Shown here in pieces: positions 7,778-17,407 of a DNA stretch of 64,000 nt (positions within the stretch are counted from its first letter, which is position 1; every line of letters begins with the position of its first letter). The stretch is from Ottowia sp. Its GTDB lineage: Bacteria; Pseudomonadota; Gammaproteobacteria; Burkholderiales; Burkholderiaceae_C. A program made the position numbers and the translations under genes. Location of the stretch: assembly GCF_016703145.1 (NCBI RefSeq), contig NZ_JADJCO010000005.1:1266510-1330509 (forward strand). Reading direction: 5' to 3'. The notes under the pieces are model-generated. The model was not told where the DNA came from and searched no databases. It was given only the letters and a program-made list of their open reading frames with translations.

Positions 7778-10700
7778 TCAGCTCATGCCGCGCGCCAGCT
7801 TCGCTTCTCCGGCCGGACGGCGGCGCAGCCTGTCGAGCAGCACGTAGACCACCGGCGTGGTCAGCAGGGTGAGCAGCTGGCTGGCGATGAGGCCGCCGAC
7901 GATGGTCACGCCCAGGGGCTGGCGCAGCTCGGCGCCCTGGCCGAAGCCGACGACCAGCGGCAGCGCGCCCAGGCCGGCGGCCAGCGTGGTCATGAGGATG
8001 GGACGAAAGCGCAGCAGGCAGGCCTCGCGCACGGCCTGCACCGCCGTCAGCCCGCGCGAGCGCTCGGCGTCGAGCGCGAAGTCGATGATGAGGATGGCGT
8101 TCTTCTTGACGATGCCGATGAGCAGGAACACGCCGATCAGCGCCATGATGGAAAAGTCCATGCGCATCGCCATCAGCGCGACCACCGCGCCGAAGCCGGC
8201 CGAGGGCAAGGTGGTGAGCACGGTCACGGGGTGGATCAGGCTCTCGTACAGGATGCCCAGCACGATGTAGATGACGACGATGGCGGCCAGCACCAGCAGC
8301 CACTGCTGCGCCTGCTGCTGCTGCGCCGCCGCGGCCGCGCCGGAGAACACGCCGCGCACGTTGTTGGGCAGGCCGATGGTGGCCTCGGCCTCGCGCACGG
8401 CGCGGCGCCCCTCCTCGATCGACACGCCGTCGGCCAGGTCGAACGACAGGGTCGACGACAGCTCGCCGCCGTCGTGCATGACGGCCGAGGGCACGGCACG
8501 CTCGCGCACGGTGGCGAAGGCCGACAGCGGCACCATGCGGCTGGCGCTGCCCGACAGCGGCTGGCCGGTGGAGGCGCTGCGCAGCGCGGGATTGGCCGAC
8601 GTGGCCGCGGCGGCCGGCGCGTCGGATGCCGCCGCGCCCGGCGCGGTGGCGGCGGCGCCCGCCCGGCCGGCCGGCACGTACAGGTCGCGCAGCACCAGGG
8701 GCGACTGGGCGTATTCGGGCGCCCACTCCATCACCACCGAATACTGGTTGAGGTCGGCGTACATGGTGGCCACGCCACGCTGGCCGAAGGCGTTGTAGAG
8801 CGCGCCGTTCAGCGCGCTGGTGCTGACGCCGAGCTGGGCGGCGCGGTCGCGGTCCACGACGATGGCGGTTTCCACGGCGTTGTCGCTCTGGTCGTCGTCC
8901 ACGTCGGTCAGGCGCGGATCCTGCTTGAGCGCGTCGGACAGGCGCTTGCCCCAGGTCTTCAGGTCGGCCTGGTTGTCGGCCTTGAGCGTGAACTGGTAGG
9001 TCGAGTTGCTGCCGCGCCCGCCCATGCGCAGCTCCTGCGCCGGGCCGAGGAACACGCGCAGGCCGGTCATCTCGCCCAGCGGCGCGCGCAGCCGGTTGAT
9101 GACCTCGCGCGTGCTCTCGCGGCGCTCGCCGGCAGGCTTGAGCACGGCCGACAAAAAACCCCCGCCCCCACCGCCGCCCGCGAAGCCCACCACCGTGGCG
9201 ACGGCCGGGTCGGCCCGGATGATGTTCACCGCCTGCTGCAGCTTGTCGGCCATGGCGGTGGAGGAGATGCTCTGGTCCGCCCGCAGGCCGCCCACCAGCT
9301 GGCCGTTGTCCTGCTCCGGGAAGAAGCCCTTGGCGATGGCGCCGAACAGGTAGACGTTGAGCGCCACCACCACGGCCAGCACCGCCAGCACCGTCCACGG
9401 CGAGGCCAGCGACCCGTCGAGCGCGTGGCCGTAGCCGCGCTGCAGGCCGGCCTGGGCGCGCTCCAGGGCACGGGCGACGGCGCCGCGCCCGCGCTGCGCC
9501 AGGCCGCGCCGCTCCTGGCCGGGGCGATGCGCCTTCAGCAGCACGGCGCACATCATCGGCGTGGTGGTGAGCGAGATGACGAGCGAGATCATCACGGCGA
9601 TGGACAGCGTCATCGCGAACTCGCGGAACATGCGCCCCACCTGCCCGCCCAGGAACAGGAGCGGAATGAACACCGCCACCAGCGACAGGCTGATGGTCAG
9701 CACCGTGAAGCCCACCTCGCGCGCGCCGCGCAGCGCCGCCTGCCGGCGCGGCTCGCCGCGCTCCAGGTGGCGCGTGGTGTTCTCCAGCACCACGATGGCG
9801 TCGTCCACCACGAAGCCGGTGGCCACCGTCAGCGCCATCAGCGTCAGGTTGTTGAGCGAATAGCCCAGCAGGTACATCACCGCGAAGGTGCCCAGCAGCG
9901 ACACCACCGTGGCCACGGCCGGGATCAGGGCCGCGCGCAGGTTGCGCAGGAACAGCCCCACCACCAGCACCACCAGCAGCACCGCGATGGCCAGCGTCAG
10001 TTCCACCTCGCGCACGGAGGCGCGGATGCTGCCGGTGCGGTCGATCGCCACGTCCAGCGCGATGTCCCGCGGCAATTGGGCGCGCAGGCTGGGCAGCAGC
10101 GCGTCGATGGCGTCGGCGGTCTCGATCAGGTTGGCGCCGGGCTGCTGCGTGACGTTGACGATGATGGCCGGCTGTCCGTTGAACATGCCGCGCCGGCGCG
10201 TGTCCTCCACGCCGTCGGTGACGCGCGCCACGTCGGACAGGCGCACCTGCGCGCCGCCGCGCGAGGCGACGACCAGGCCCTGGTAGTCCGCGGCGCGCAG
10301 ACCGGGCGCGGGCGTCAGCACCTGCAGCGCGCGGCCGTCCGTGCTGCCGCCGACCTCGACCGTGCCCTTGGGCCGGTTGGCGTTGTTGGCCTGGATGGCG
10401 GCGCGCACGTCCTCGCTGGACACGCCCAACTCGTGCAGCGCGAAGGGGTTCAGCTCCACCCGCACGGCGGGCAGCGAGCCACCGCCCAGCTCCACGTCGC
10501 CCACGCCCGGCACCTGCAGCAGGCGCTGGCTGACGACGTTGCTCATCGCGTCGTAGATCTGGCCCGGCGTGCGCGTGGCCGAAGTCAGCGCCAGCGTCAG
10601 GAAGGGCTGCGCGGCCGGGTTGCGCTTGCGGTAGGTGGGGTTGCTGCGCAGCGTGGCGGGCAGGTCGGCCCGCGCGGCGTTGATGGCCGCCTGCACCTCG

Positions 10701-11017
10701 CGCGCGGCGCTGTCGATGTCGCGCTCCAGGTCGAACTGCAGCGTGACGCGGGTGGAGCCGGTGCTGCTGAACGAGGTCATCTCGTTGACCCCGGCGATGC
10801 TGCCCAGGGTGCGCTCCAGCGGCGTGGCGACCGAGCGCGCCATGTCCGCCGGGCTGGCGCCGGCCAGGCTGGCGCTGACGGTGATGACCGGGAAGTCCAC
10901 CGCCGGCAGGCGCGCCACCGGCAGCAGGAAGAACGACACGACGCCCGCCAGCGCCAGGCCCAGGGTGAGCAGCGCGGTGGCGATCGGCCGCTCGATGAAG
11001 GGGCGCGACAGGTTCAC
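7778..11017 (-). CDS. mdtC: Multidrug efflux RND transporter permease, MdtC-like
   Basis: A 1079-residue RND inner-membrane pump, full length for the family. I start at the GTG complementary to 11015-11017 (NLSRPFIERPIATALLTLGL follows), which overlaps the mdtB stop as GTGA. Family marks are the first membrane helix, the porter-domain motif PGVGDVELGG, the TM4 region TLMALTVATGFVVDDAIVVL with its proton-relay aspartates, and GIVKKNAILIIDFAL in the second half. An Ala/Thr-rich linker (about residues 785-825) is unusually long and low in complexity. It should pair with MdtB as a heteromultimeric proton-driven drug pump with MdtA and the outer-membrane factor. Confidence 0.9.
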   Translation of the reverse strand: MNLSRPFIERPIATALLTLGLALAGVVSFFLLPVARLPAVDFPVITVSASLAGASPADMARSVATPLERTLGSIAGVNEMTSFSSTGSTRVTLQFDLERDIDSAAREVQAAINAARADLPATLRSNPTYRKRNPAAQPFLTLALTSATRTPGQIYDAMSNVVSQRLLQVPGVGDVELGGGSLPAVRVELNPFALHELGVSSEDVRAAIQANNANRPKGTVEVGGSTDGRALQVLTPAPGLRAADYQGLVVASRGGAQVRLSDVARVTDGVEDTRRRGMFNGQPAIIVNVTQQPGANLIETADAIDALLPSLRAQLPRDIALDVAIDRTGSIRASVREVELTLAIAVLLVVLVVGLFLRNLRAALIPAVATVVSLLGTFAVMYLLGYSLNNLTLMALTVATGFVVDDAIVVLENTTRHLERGEPRRQAALRGAREVGFTVLTISLSLVAVFIPLLFLGGQVGRMFREFAMTLSIAVMISLVISLTTTPMMCAVLLKAHRPGQERRGLAQRGRGAVARALERAQAGLQRGYGHALDGSLASPWTVLAVLAVVVALNVYLFGAIAKGFFPEQDNGQLVGGLRADQSISSTAMADKLQQAVNIIRADPAVATVVGFAGGGGGGGFLSAVLKPAGERRESTREVINRLRAPLGEMTGLRVFLGPAQELRMGGRGSNSTYQFTLKADNQADLKTWGKRLSDALKQDPRLTDVDDDQSDNAVETAIVVDRDRAAQLGVSTSALNGALYNAFGQRGVATMYADLNQYSVVMEWAPEYAQSPLVLRDLYVPAGRAGAAATAPGAAASDAPAAAATSANPALRSASTGQPLSGSASRMVPLSAFATVRERAVPSAVMHDGGELSSTLSFDLADGVSIEEGRRAVREAEATIGLPNNVRGVFSGAAAAAQQQQAQQWLLVLAAIVVIYIVLGILYESLIHPVTVLTTLPSAGFGAVVALMAMRMDFSIMALIGVFLLIGIVKKNAILIIDFALDAERSRGLTAVQAVREACLLRFRPILMTTLAAGLGALPLVVGFGQGAELRQPLGVTIVGGLIASQLLTLLTTPVVYVLLDRLRRRPAGEAKLARGMS

Positions 11018-14000
11018 CGCGCGCCCTCCTCCGCCGCCTGGCTGGCGCCCCTGCCCGAAAACCCGCGGCCCAGGCGGTCGAAGGCCAGGTACACCACCGG
11101 CGTGGTGAACAGCGTCAGCAACTGGCTCAGCACCAGCCCGCCGAAGATGGCGATGCCCAGCGGGCGGCGCAGCTCGGCCCCGTCGCCGAAGCTGAGCATC
11201 AGCGGCAGCGCCGCCGCCAGCGCCGCCAGCGTGGTCATCAGGATCGGGCGGAAGCGCAGCAGCGCGGCTTGGTGGATGGCCTCGCGCGGCGCCATGCCCT
11301 GCGTCCGCTCGGCGTCCAGCGCGAAGTCGATCATCATGATCGCGTTCTTCTTCACGATGCCGATCAGCAGGATCAGGCCGATGATGCCCACGATGTCCAG
11401 CGCGTGCCCGGTGGCCCACAGCGCCAGCAGCGCGCCCACGCCGGCCGAGGGCAGCGTGGACAGGATGGTGAGCGGGTGCACGTAGCTCTCGTACAGCACG
11501 CCCAGCACGATGTACACGCACACCACGGCCGCCAGGATCAGCCAGAGCTGGTTGCCCAGCGAGCCGAGGTAGGCCCCGGCGGTGCCGGTCATGCGCAGCG
11601 TGACGGATGGCGGCAGCCCCTCGGCCGCCGCGGCCGCGCGGATGGCATCGACGGCCGCGCCCAGCGACACGCCCGGCGCCACGTCGAAGCCCACGGTGGC
11701 GACCGGGTACTGCGCCACGCGCGTGACCTGCAGCGGCGCCGGCTGCTCGGCGATGCGGGCGATGGACGACAACGGCACCGCGCCGCCGCCGCTGGTGCGC
11801 AGCGGCAGGTTCATCAGCGCGTGCAGCGACGCCGCCTCGTCGCGCCCGGCCTCCAGGATCACGCGGTACTGGTTGGTCTCGGTGAAGATGGTGGAGACGA
11901 TGCGCTGGCCGAAGGCGTTGTACAGCGCGTCGTCGATGCCGCTGGCCGCCAGACCCAGGCGCGCGGCGCTGTCTCGGTCCACCTGCACGAAGGCCGAGCG
12001 CCCCTGGGCGCCGGCGTCGGTGGTGGCGGTGCGCAGCTCGGGCAGCGCGCGCAGGCGCTCGGCCAGGCGCCGCGCCCACTGGTTGACCAGGGCGGTGTCC
12101 ACGCCTTCGAGGGCGAAGCGGTATTCGGTGGGGCCACTCTCGCTGTCCACCGTCAGGTCCTGCGTCGGCTGCGCCTGCACCGTGATGCCGGGCGCGGCGG
12201 CTTCGGCGCGCTCGCGCAGCCGCTGCATCACCGCGGCCTGGCCGTCGTCCAGCACGCCGAGCGGGCGCAGGTTGACCACCAGCCGCCCGCTGCTGAGCAT
12301 GGTGTTGTTGGCCGCGTCCACGCCGACGACCGAGCTGAGCGAGCGCACCGCCTCGTCGGCCAGCACCGCGCCCGCCGCCGCCTGCTGCAGCGCCGCCATG
12401 CGGTCGTAGGACACGTCGGCGGGGGCCTGCACGCGCAGCTGCAGCTGGCCGGTGCTCTGCGTCGGGAACAGGCCCTTGGGGCTGGCCCAGTACATCAGCG
12501 CCGTCAGCACCAGCGTGCCCACGGCCACCAGCAGCGTGAGCCCGGCGTGCGCCAGCACCCAGGTCAGGCTCCGGTCGTAGCGCGCGACGACGCGGTCCAT
12601 GCCGCGCTGCACCCAGGCGCCGATACCGCGCTGCGTGGCATGGCCCAAAGCCCCGCCGCCGCCCGGCCGCCCGAAGGCGGCGGGAGCCCCCTCGGGGGGC
12701 AGCGCACCAGGCGCAGCCGGGGAGCGTGGAGGCACGTTCCCCAGCCAGCGGGCGGACATCATCGGCACCAGGGTCAGCGACACCACGGCCGAGATCAGGA
12801 TGGTGATGGCCAGCGTGACGGCGAACTCGCGGAACAGCCGCCCGATCACCTCCTGCATGAACAGCAGCGGGATCAGCACCGCGATCAGCGACACGGTGAG
12901 CGAGATGATGGTGAAGCCGATCTGCGCCGCGCCCTTCATGGCGGCCTGCAACGGCGGCTCGCCCTCTCGATGTAGCGCGAGATGTTCTCGATCATGACGA
13001 TGGCGTCGTCCACCACGAAGCCGGTGGCGATGGTCAGCGCCATCAGGCTCAGGTTGTTGAGCGAATAGCCCAGCAGGTACATCACGCCGGCCGAGCCGAT
13101 CAGCGAGATCGGCACCGCGATGCTGGCGATGACCGTGGCGCGCAGGCTGTGCAGGAACAGGAAGATCACCAGCACCACCATGGCCACGGCCAGCAGCAGC
13201 TCCATCTGCACGTGGCGCACCGAGGCGCGGATGCCCTGCGTGCGGTCGGCCAGCACCTGCACGCGCACGCTCTCGGGCAGGCCGGCCTGCAGCTCGGGCA
13301 ACTGGCGCGCGATCGCGTCGGCGGTGGCGATCACGTTGGCGCCGGGCTGGCGCTGCACGTTCAGGATGATGGCCGGAGCCAAGGGCGCGGTTTCAGGTGA
13401 AACACCCGTCTTGCCCGCATCCGAACTGCGTGGATCGCTATTATTTTTGATGCCTGCCCAGGCGCCCAGGCGGCTGTTCTCCGAGCCGTCGATGACGCGC
13501 GCCACGTCCTTCAGCCGCACCGGCGCGCCGCCGCGCCAGGCCACCACCAGCTCGCGGTAGTCGCTGGCCGTGAGCAACTGGTCGTTGCTGTTGATGGCGT
13601 AGGCGCGCAGCGGGCCGTCGAAGCTGCCCTTGGCGCCGCTGGCGTTGGCGCCGGCGATGGCCGTGCGCACGCTGTCCAGCCCCAGGCCCATGGCGGCCAG
13701 CGCGTCCAGGTTGCCCTGCACGCGCACGGCCGGGCGCTGCCCGCCGGCCAGGGTCACCAGGCCGACGCCGCTGATCTGGCTGATCTTCCGCGCCAGCCGC
13801 GTGTTGACCAGGTTCTGCACCTCGGTCAGCGGCAGGCTGTCGGAGGTGATGGCCAGGGTCAGGATGGGCGCGTCGGCCGGGTTGACCTTGGCGTATACCG
13901 GCGGCGCCGGCAAGTCGGCCGGCAGCAGCGAGCCGCCGGCGTTGATGGCCGCCTGCACCTGCTGCTCGGCCGAGTCCATCGACTCGCTCAGCGCGAACTG

Positions 14001-14279
14001 CAGCGTGACGATGGACACGCCCGCCGCGCTGGTGCTGCTCATGCGCGAGAGGCCCGCCATCTGGCCGAACTGGCGCTCCAGCGGCGCGGTGACGGTGCGG
14101 CTCATCACGTCGGGGCTGGCGCCGGGGTACAGCGTCTGCACCTGGATGGTCGGGTAGTCCACCTGCGGCAGCGCCGCCAGCGGCAGGAAGCGCAGCCCCA
14201 CCAGGCCCGCCAGCACGATGGCGAGCATCAGCAGGCCGGTGGCCACCGGGCGCTGGATGAACAGGCGCGAGACGTTCAT
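11014..14279 (-). CDS. mdtB: Multidrug efflux RND transporter permease, MdtB-like, single frameshift
   Basis: The first RND pump gene is split by one frame change. The N-terminal frame (14279 to about 12965) begins MNVSRLFIQRPVATGLL and runs through the TM4 proton-relay motif ATGFVVDDAIVMIENIS to YIER. The C-terminal frame, from about 12963 to 11014, resumes with the expected GEPPLQAAMKGAAQIGF. One base missing from the run at 12962-12964 (GGG on the coding strand, GGGG expected) accounts for it; repaired, the protein would have about 1088 residues. It also carries two insertions relative to what I recall of E. coli MdtB: about 25 residues in the porter domain (repeat at 13.4 kb) and about 35 residues after MMSARWLG (GC-rich palindromic repeat). 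Either a sequencing error or a real inactivation is possible. Confidence 0.82.
12636..12742. repeat. GC-rich palindromic repeat inside mdtB
   Basis: The segment holds two strong palindromes, GCCGCCTTCGGGCGGC-like (from CCGCCCGAAGGCGGCGGG) and CCCCCTCGGGGGG, about 10 bp apart. It encodes a Pro/Gly/Ala-rich stretch (PEGAPAAFGRPGGGG) that interrupts the normal RND sequence between TM6 and TM7 without breaking the frame. I recall similar palindromic strings between genes in Comamonadaceae genomes, but this cannot be checked here. Confidence 0.6.
13386..13456 (+). repeat. Interspersed repeat copy 4, in frame inside mdtB
   Basis: The copy reads GTTTCAGGTGAAACACC, CTTGCCCGCATCCG, CTGCGTGGATCGCTATTA and TTTTTGATGCC. 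It encodes KNNSDPRSSDAGKTGVSPE on the opposite strand, between LGAWA and PAIILNVQRQPGANV. Those two blocks are nearly adjacent in the E. coli MdtB that I recall. Confidence 0.65.
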
Positions 14280-14297
14280 GCGCGGCCCTGGGCGCCG

Positions 14298-15734
14298 TCA
14301 GTCGGCAGCGCGGCGGACGCCGGATGCTGCGTTTTCAGGAGCTGCTGGAGTAGTATCGGTGCGGGTTGATGGCGTATTTCGTTCAAAACCGGCCGAGGCC
14401 GCGGCGCGCGGGCCGCTGGCGCCGCCGCGCGGCCCGCGCGCCCGGCCGGCGCCCGAGCCCCGCTCGCCCGGCGGCCGCGCGCCGGCCGGCGCTTCGCCCG
14501 CCAGCCGCACGGGCCCGCCGTCGCGCACGCGGTCGCCGCCCTCGGTCACCACGGTCTCGCCGGCCTGCAGGCCGGTGGCGATCAGCACCTCGTCCACCGT
14601 GGCGCCGCCGCGCGTGACGGCCCGCATGCGCGCCACGCGGTCGGCGTCCACCACGTACACGTAGTCGCCCCGGGGGCCGGTGCGCACGGCTGTCACCGGC
14701 ACCAGCACGCCGGGCGTGGCGCCCAGCCGCAGGCGCACGTTGACGAACTGGTTGGGAAACAGCTCGCCGCCGGCGTTGGCGAAGCGCGCCTTGGCCTGCA
14801 GCGTGCCGGTGGTGGTGTCGATCACGTTGTCCAGCGTGGAGAACTGCCCGCGCGCCAGCACCTGGCCGCGCCCGCGGTCCAGCGCGGACACCGGCAGCGC
14901 CCCATCTTGCGACGGCCCGCCAGCAGCGCGCTGAGCCGCCAGCACCTCGGGCACGCGGTCCTGCGGCACGGCGAACTTCACGTCGATGGGCGCCATCTGG
15001 GTGATGGTGGCGATGCCGGTGGCGGCGCCGGCCGAGACCATGTTGCCGGGGTCCACCGCGCGCAGGCCGATGCGCCCGGCGATGGGCGCGGTGATGCGCG
15101 AGAAGCCCAGGTTGATGCGCGCCGTCTCCTCGGCGGCGCGGTTGCTCTGCAGCGTGCCTTCGAGCTGCTTGACCAGCGCGGCCTGCGTGTCCACGTCCTG
15201 GCGGGCGATGGAGTCCTGACGCCACAGCGTCTCGTAGCGCCCCAGCGTGACGCGGGCGGCCGTCAGTTGCGCCTGGTTCTGCGCGCGCGCGCCCTGGGCC
15301 TGCGCCAGCGCTTGCTCGAACGGGCGCGGGTCGATGCGCGCCAGCAACTGGCCCTTCCGCACCGTCTGCCCCTCGGTGAACAGCACCTCGGTCAGCACGC
15401 CCGACACCTGCGGGCGCAGCAGCACCGACGCCACCGGCGTCACCGTGCCCAGCGCCTCGATGACCGTGGGCAGCTCGCCCTGGCGCGCCACCGCCGCGCC
15501 CACCGTGGCGGCGCCCATCCCGGCCGCGCCCCCCGCGCCAGGCGGCCCGCCGCCGCCGCGGCCCATCGGCGCCGAGCCACCCGCGGGCGCCTTGGCGCGC
15601 TGCACCAGCCACCAGGCGCCGCCGGCCAGGGCCAGCACCAGCAGCAGGGCCAGCACGCGCCCGAGCCAGCGGCGCCGGGACGGCGCCGTCGAGGGTGCGG
15701 GAGGCAGCGGCGGGACGGCGTGGGGATCGGACAT
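14298..15734 (-). CDS. mdtA: RND efflux periplasmic adaptor subunit, MdtA-like
   Basis: A 478-residue membrane-fusion (HlyD-type) adaptor and first gene of the efflux operon. After a short cytoplasmic tail it has one N-terminal transmembrane anchor (LGRVLALLLVLALAGGAWWL). Then come the lipoyl/barrel-sandwich halves (VASVLLRPQVSGVLTEVLF; SRITAPIAGRIGLRAVDPG), a coiled-coil hairpin (about residues 150-200) and a beta-barrel domain (PQDRVPEVLAAQ). The C-terminal 70 residues are Gly/Ala/Arg-rich and atypical, and the last 20 or so are encoded by a copy of the interspersed repeat. It bridges MdtBC to the outer-membrane factor. mdtB starts 18 bp after its stop. Confidence 0.92.
   Translation of the reverse strand: MSDPHAVPPLPPAPSTAPSRRRWLGRVLALLLVLALAGGAWWLVQRAKAPAGGSAPMGRGGGGPPGAGGAAGMGAATVGAAVARQGELPTVIEALGTVTPVASVLLRPQVSGVLTEVLFTEGQTVRKGQLLARIDPRPFEQALAQAQGARAQNQAQLTAARVTLGRYETLWRQDSIARQDVDTQAALVKQLEGTLQSNRAAEETARINLGFSRITAPIAGRIGLRAVDPGNMVSAGAATGIATITQMAPIDVKFAVPQDRVPEVLAAQRAAGGPSQDGALPVSALDRGRGQVLARGQFSTLDNVIDTTTGTLQAKARFANAGGELFPNQFVNVRLRLGATPGVLVPVTAVRTGPRGDYVYVVDADRVARMRAVTRGGATVDEVLIATGLQAGETVVTEGGDRVRDGGPVRLAGEAPAGARPPGERGSGAGRARGPRGGASGPRAAASAGFERNTPSTRTDTTPAAPENAASGVRRAAD
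14330..14392 (-). repeat. Interspersed repeat copy 5, encoding the MdtA C-terminal tail
   Basis: On the minus strand the copy reads TTTTGAACGAAATACGCC, ATCAACCCGCACCGATAC and CCAGCAGCTCCTGAAAACGC. It encodes the end of MdtA (FERNTPSTRTDTTPAAPENA) and is in the sense orientation relative to the gene. Confidence 0.6.
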
Positions 15735-16041
15735 GATCGGCGACGATGGGCGGTGCGCAGCTGGGCGCGGGGTATGTTCTTTTGCTTACATCACATCGTA
15801 GCCGCCAGTCGCAACTCGCCGATGAGCGGCGCTTGAAGAAATGTAAAGCTGGCGCGGCTGCATGGACCGGCCGTAGGGGGCGATGCCTTATTCTTCGGCG
15901 GGTTGCCGCCGACCTCTGGCGGCCGTGCGTCCGAGGCACGCAAGAACGATACAGGGTGCCGATCAGCCAGGCTCGCCTGCCCGGATCGCGTCCCACGCCG
16001 ACCTCCGATATGCCCCAAGAAATGCCGCATCATTTGGCCGT
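15735..16041. other. Gene-poor spacer upstream of mdtA, left edge of the catabolic island
   Basis: No open frame here has coding character. The segment must contain the mdtA promoter (mdtA reads away to the left); a stretch TTTACATTTC upstream of a TACGAT on the minus strand is a possible but weak promoter. Base composition falls toward the Rieske gene. I see no tRNA, no clear att site and no strong terminator. Confidence 0.4.
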
Positions 16042-16398
16042 TCAAGAAGTTTTCTTTCCAGCAGAAACTGAAGAGTCGTTTGGCGAGCGCTCGTCCGGCG
16101 CCAACATCACGATGCCGTCCACGACGTTCACGGCGTACTTCTTGACCTCAAGCGTCGGCGCGCTCGGCTGGCAGACGACATCCAGGTCGAACTTCAGTCC
16201 GTGCGCCGGGCAGGTGACGCGCGTGCCTTGCAGCTTGCCGTTGCTCAGCGAGGCGCCCGCGTGCGGGCAGCTGTCGTCGATGGCGTACACCGCGTCCCCG
16301 ATCCTGAACACGGCCAGGTCCAGCCCGACTTTGCAGACCCGTCGCCCGCGGCCCTCGGGCAGAGCGCTCAGTTCGATCAGCGGGATCGGCGTGCTCAT
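16042..16398 (-). CDS. Rieske [2Fe-2S] ferredoxin, single domain
   Basis: A 118-residue single-domain Rieske protein of the oxygenase-ferredoxin type. The two cluster motifs are SCPHAGASLS and TCPAHGLKFDL, with the Cys-x-His and Cys-x2-His pairs about 20 residues apart. Such proteins pass electrons from a reductase to a Rieske non-heme oxygenase. The start codon overlaps the SDR stop as TGATG, so the two are translationally coupled. No oxygenase alpha subunit or ferredoxin reductase is encoded in the window, so its partner is elsewhere or it serves another enzyme. It is the last gene of module A. Confidence 0.9.
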   Translation of the reverse strand: MSTPIPLIELSALPEGRGRRVCKVGLDLAVFRIGDAVYAIDDSCPHAGASLSNGKLQGTRVTCPAHGLKFDLDVVCQPSAPTLEVKKYAVNVVDGIVMLAPDERSPNDSSVSAGKKTS

Positions 16399-17252
16399 CA
16401 GATCACCATTCCACCGTTCGGGCTGATGACCTGGCCGACCAGGTAGTGCTCGTCCGAGGCCAAATAGATCGCGAGCGAAGCGTATTCCTGCGGCGTGCCG
16501 AGGCGGCCCAGCGGCATCATCTGGAACAGGCTGTTCTTCTGCTGCTCGGTGGCCGTGGCGAGGTAGGCCTCGAAGGGCGGTGTCATCACGCCGCCACAGG
16601 CGATGGCGTTGACGTAGACGTTGGCCCCCGCCACATCGTAGGCGGCGGTCTTGGTCAGGCTGATCACGCCGGCCTTGGTGGCCGAGTAGCCCGGACTGTG
16701 CATGCTGCCTGTGCTCAGGCCCGCGATCGAGGCAATGTTGATGATCTTGCCCGAGCGCTGTGGCTCCATCAGCCGCAGCGCCGCACGGGTGCAATAGAAC
16801 ACGCCGTGCATGTTGACACCCCACCACTTGAGCCAATCGTCATCCGACAACGACGAGACAATGCCCAGTGATTGGCGTGGTATCGACGTAGTGGCATAAG
16901 CGTAGTGCTTGTTTCGCCGCTCGGTCTCTGCCGGTGAGCTCGGCAGGCGCGCCGCGTTATTGACAAGAATGTCCACTGTGCCGAAGCGCTGAACGGCCTG
17001 CGCGAACATCGCGTCGACCGCGGCGCTGTCGGACACGTCGCAGCACACGGCCAAGTGCTCGGCGCCCATTTCTGCGAGCTGGGCCGCGACGGTCTTCAAC
17101 GCTTCGGGGTTGATGTCGCAGATCACGAGGCGCGCGCCCTCATGCGCCATCGCCGTGGCGATCACGCCGCCCAGGCCCGGCCCGGCGCCGGTGATCAGGG
17201 CAACCTTGCCGTTCAGTCGGCCGGTACGGGAGTTGGTTGCGGTGTTCATCAA
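16398..17252 (-). CDS. SDR family NAD(P)-dependent oxidoreductase (module A)
   Basis: A 284-residue classical short-chain dehydrogenase. The nucleotide-binding TGAGPGLGG motif (about residues 21-29), an acidic residue after ICDINPE consistent with NAD preference, NNAA, the catalytic Ser in NIASIAG and YSATK are all present. An insertion (SSPAETERRNKHYAYATTS) between NNAA and the next helix is longer than in minimal SDRs. It sits between the Bug gene and the coupled Rieske ferredoxin. In context it could oxidise a hydroxy acid to the keto acid that the BKACE enzyme cleaves; that link is inference. Confidence 0.92.
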   Translation of the reverse strand: MMNTATNSRTGRLNGKVALITGAGPGLGGVIATAMAHEGARLVICDINPEALKTVAAQLAEMGAEHLAVCCDVSDSAAVDAMFAQAVQRFGTVDILVNNAARLPSSPAETERRNKHYAYATTSIPRQSLGIVSSLSDDDWLKWWGVNMHGVFYCTRAALRLMEPQRSGKIINIASIAGLSTGSMHSPGYSATKAGVISLTKTAAYDVAGANVYVNAIACGGVMTPPFEAYLATATEQQKNSLFQMMPLGRLGTPQEYASLAIYLASDEHYLVGQVISPNGGMVI

Positions 17253-17407
17253 GAGTCTTCTCCATGCCCGTCGGTCGTGACGGGCGTCATCCAGCGATCG
17301 GTGTGCATGCGCGCTGCGACCGCCACCGATCGCGGCAGCGTCTCAGCGGCCACTGCAGCGCCAGGTCGGTGCACACGACCGCGCGCTGGCGCCGCAGCGT
17401 TCTTGCC

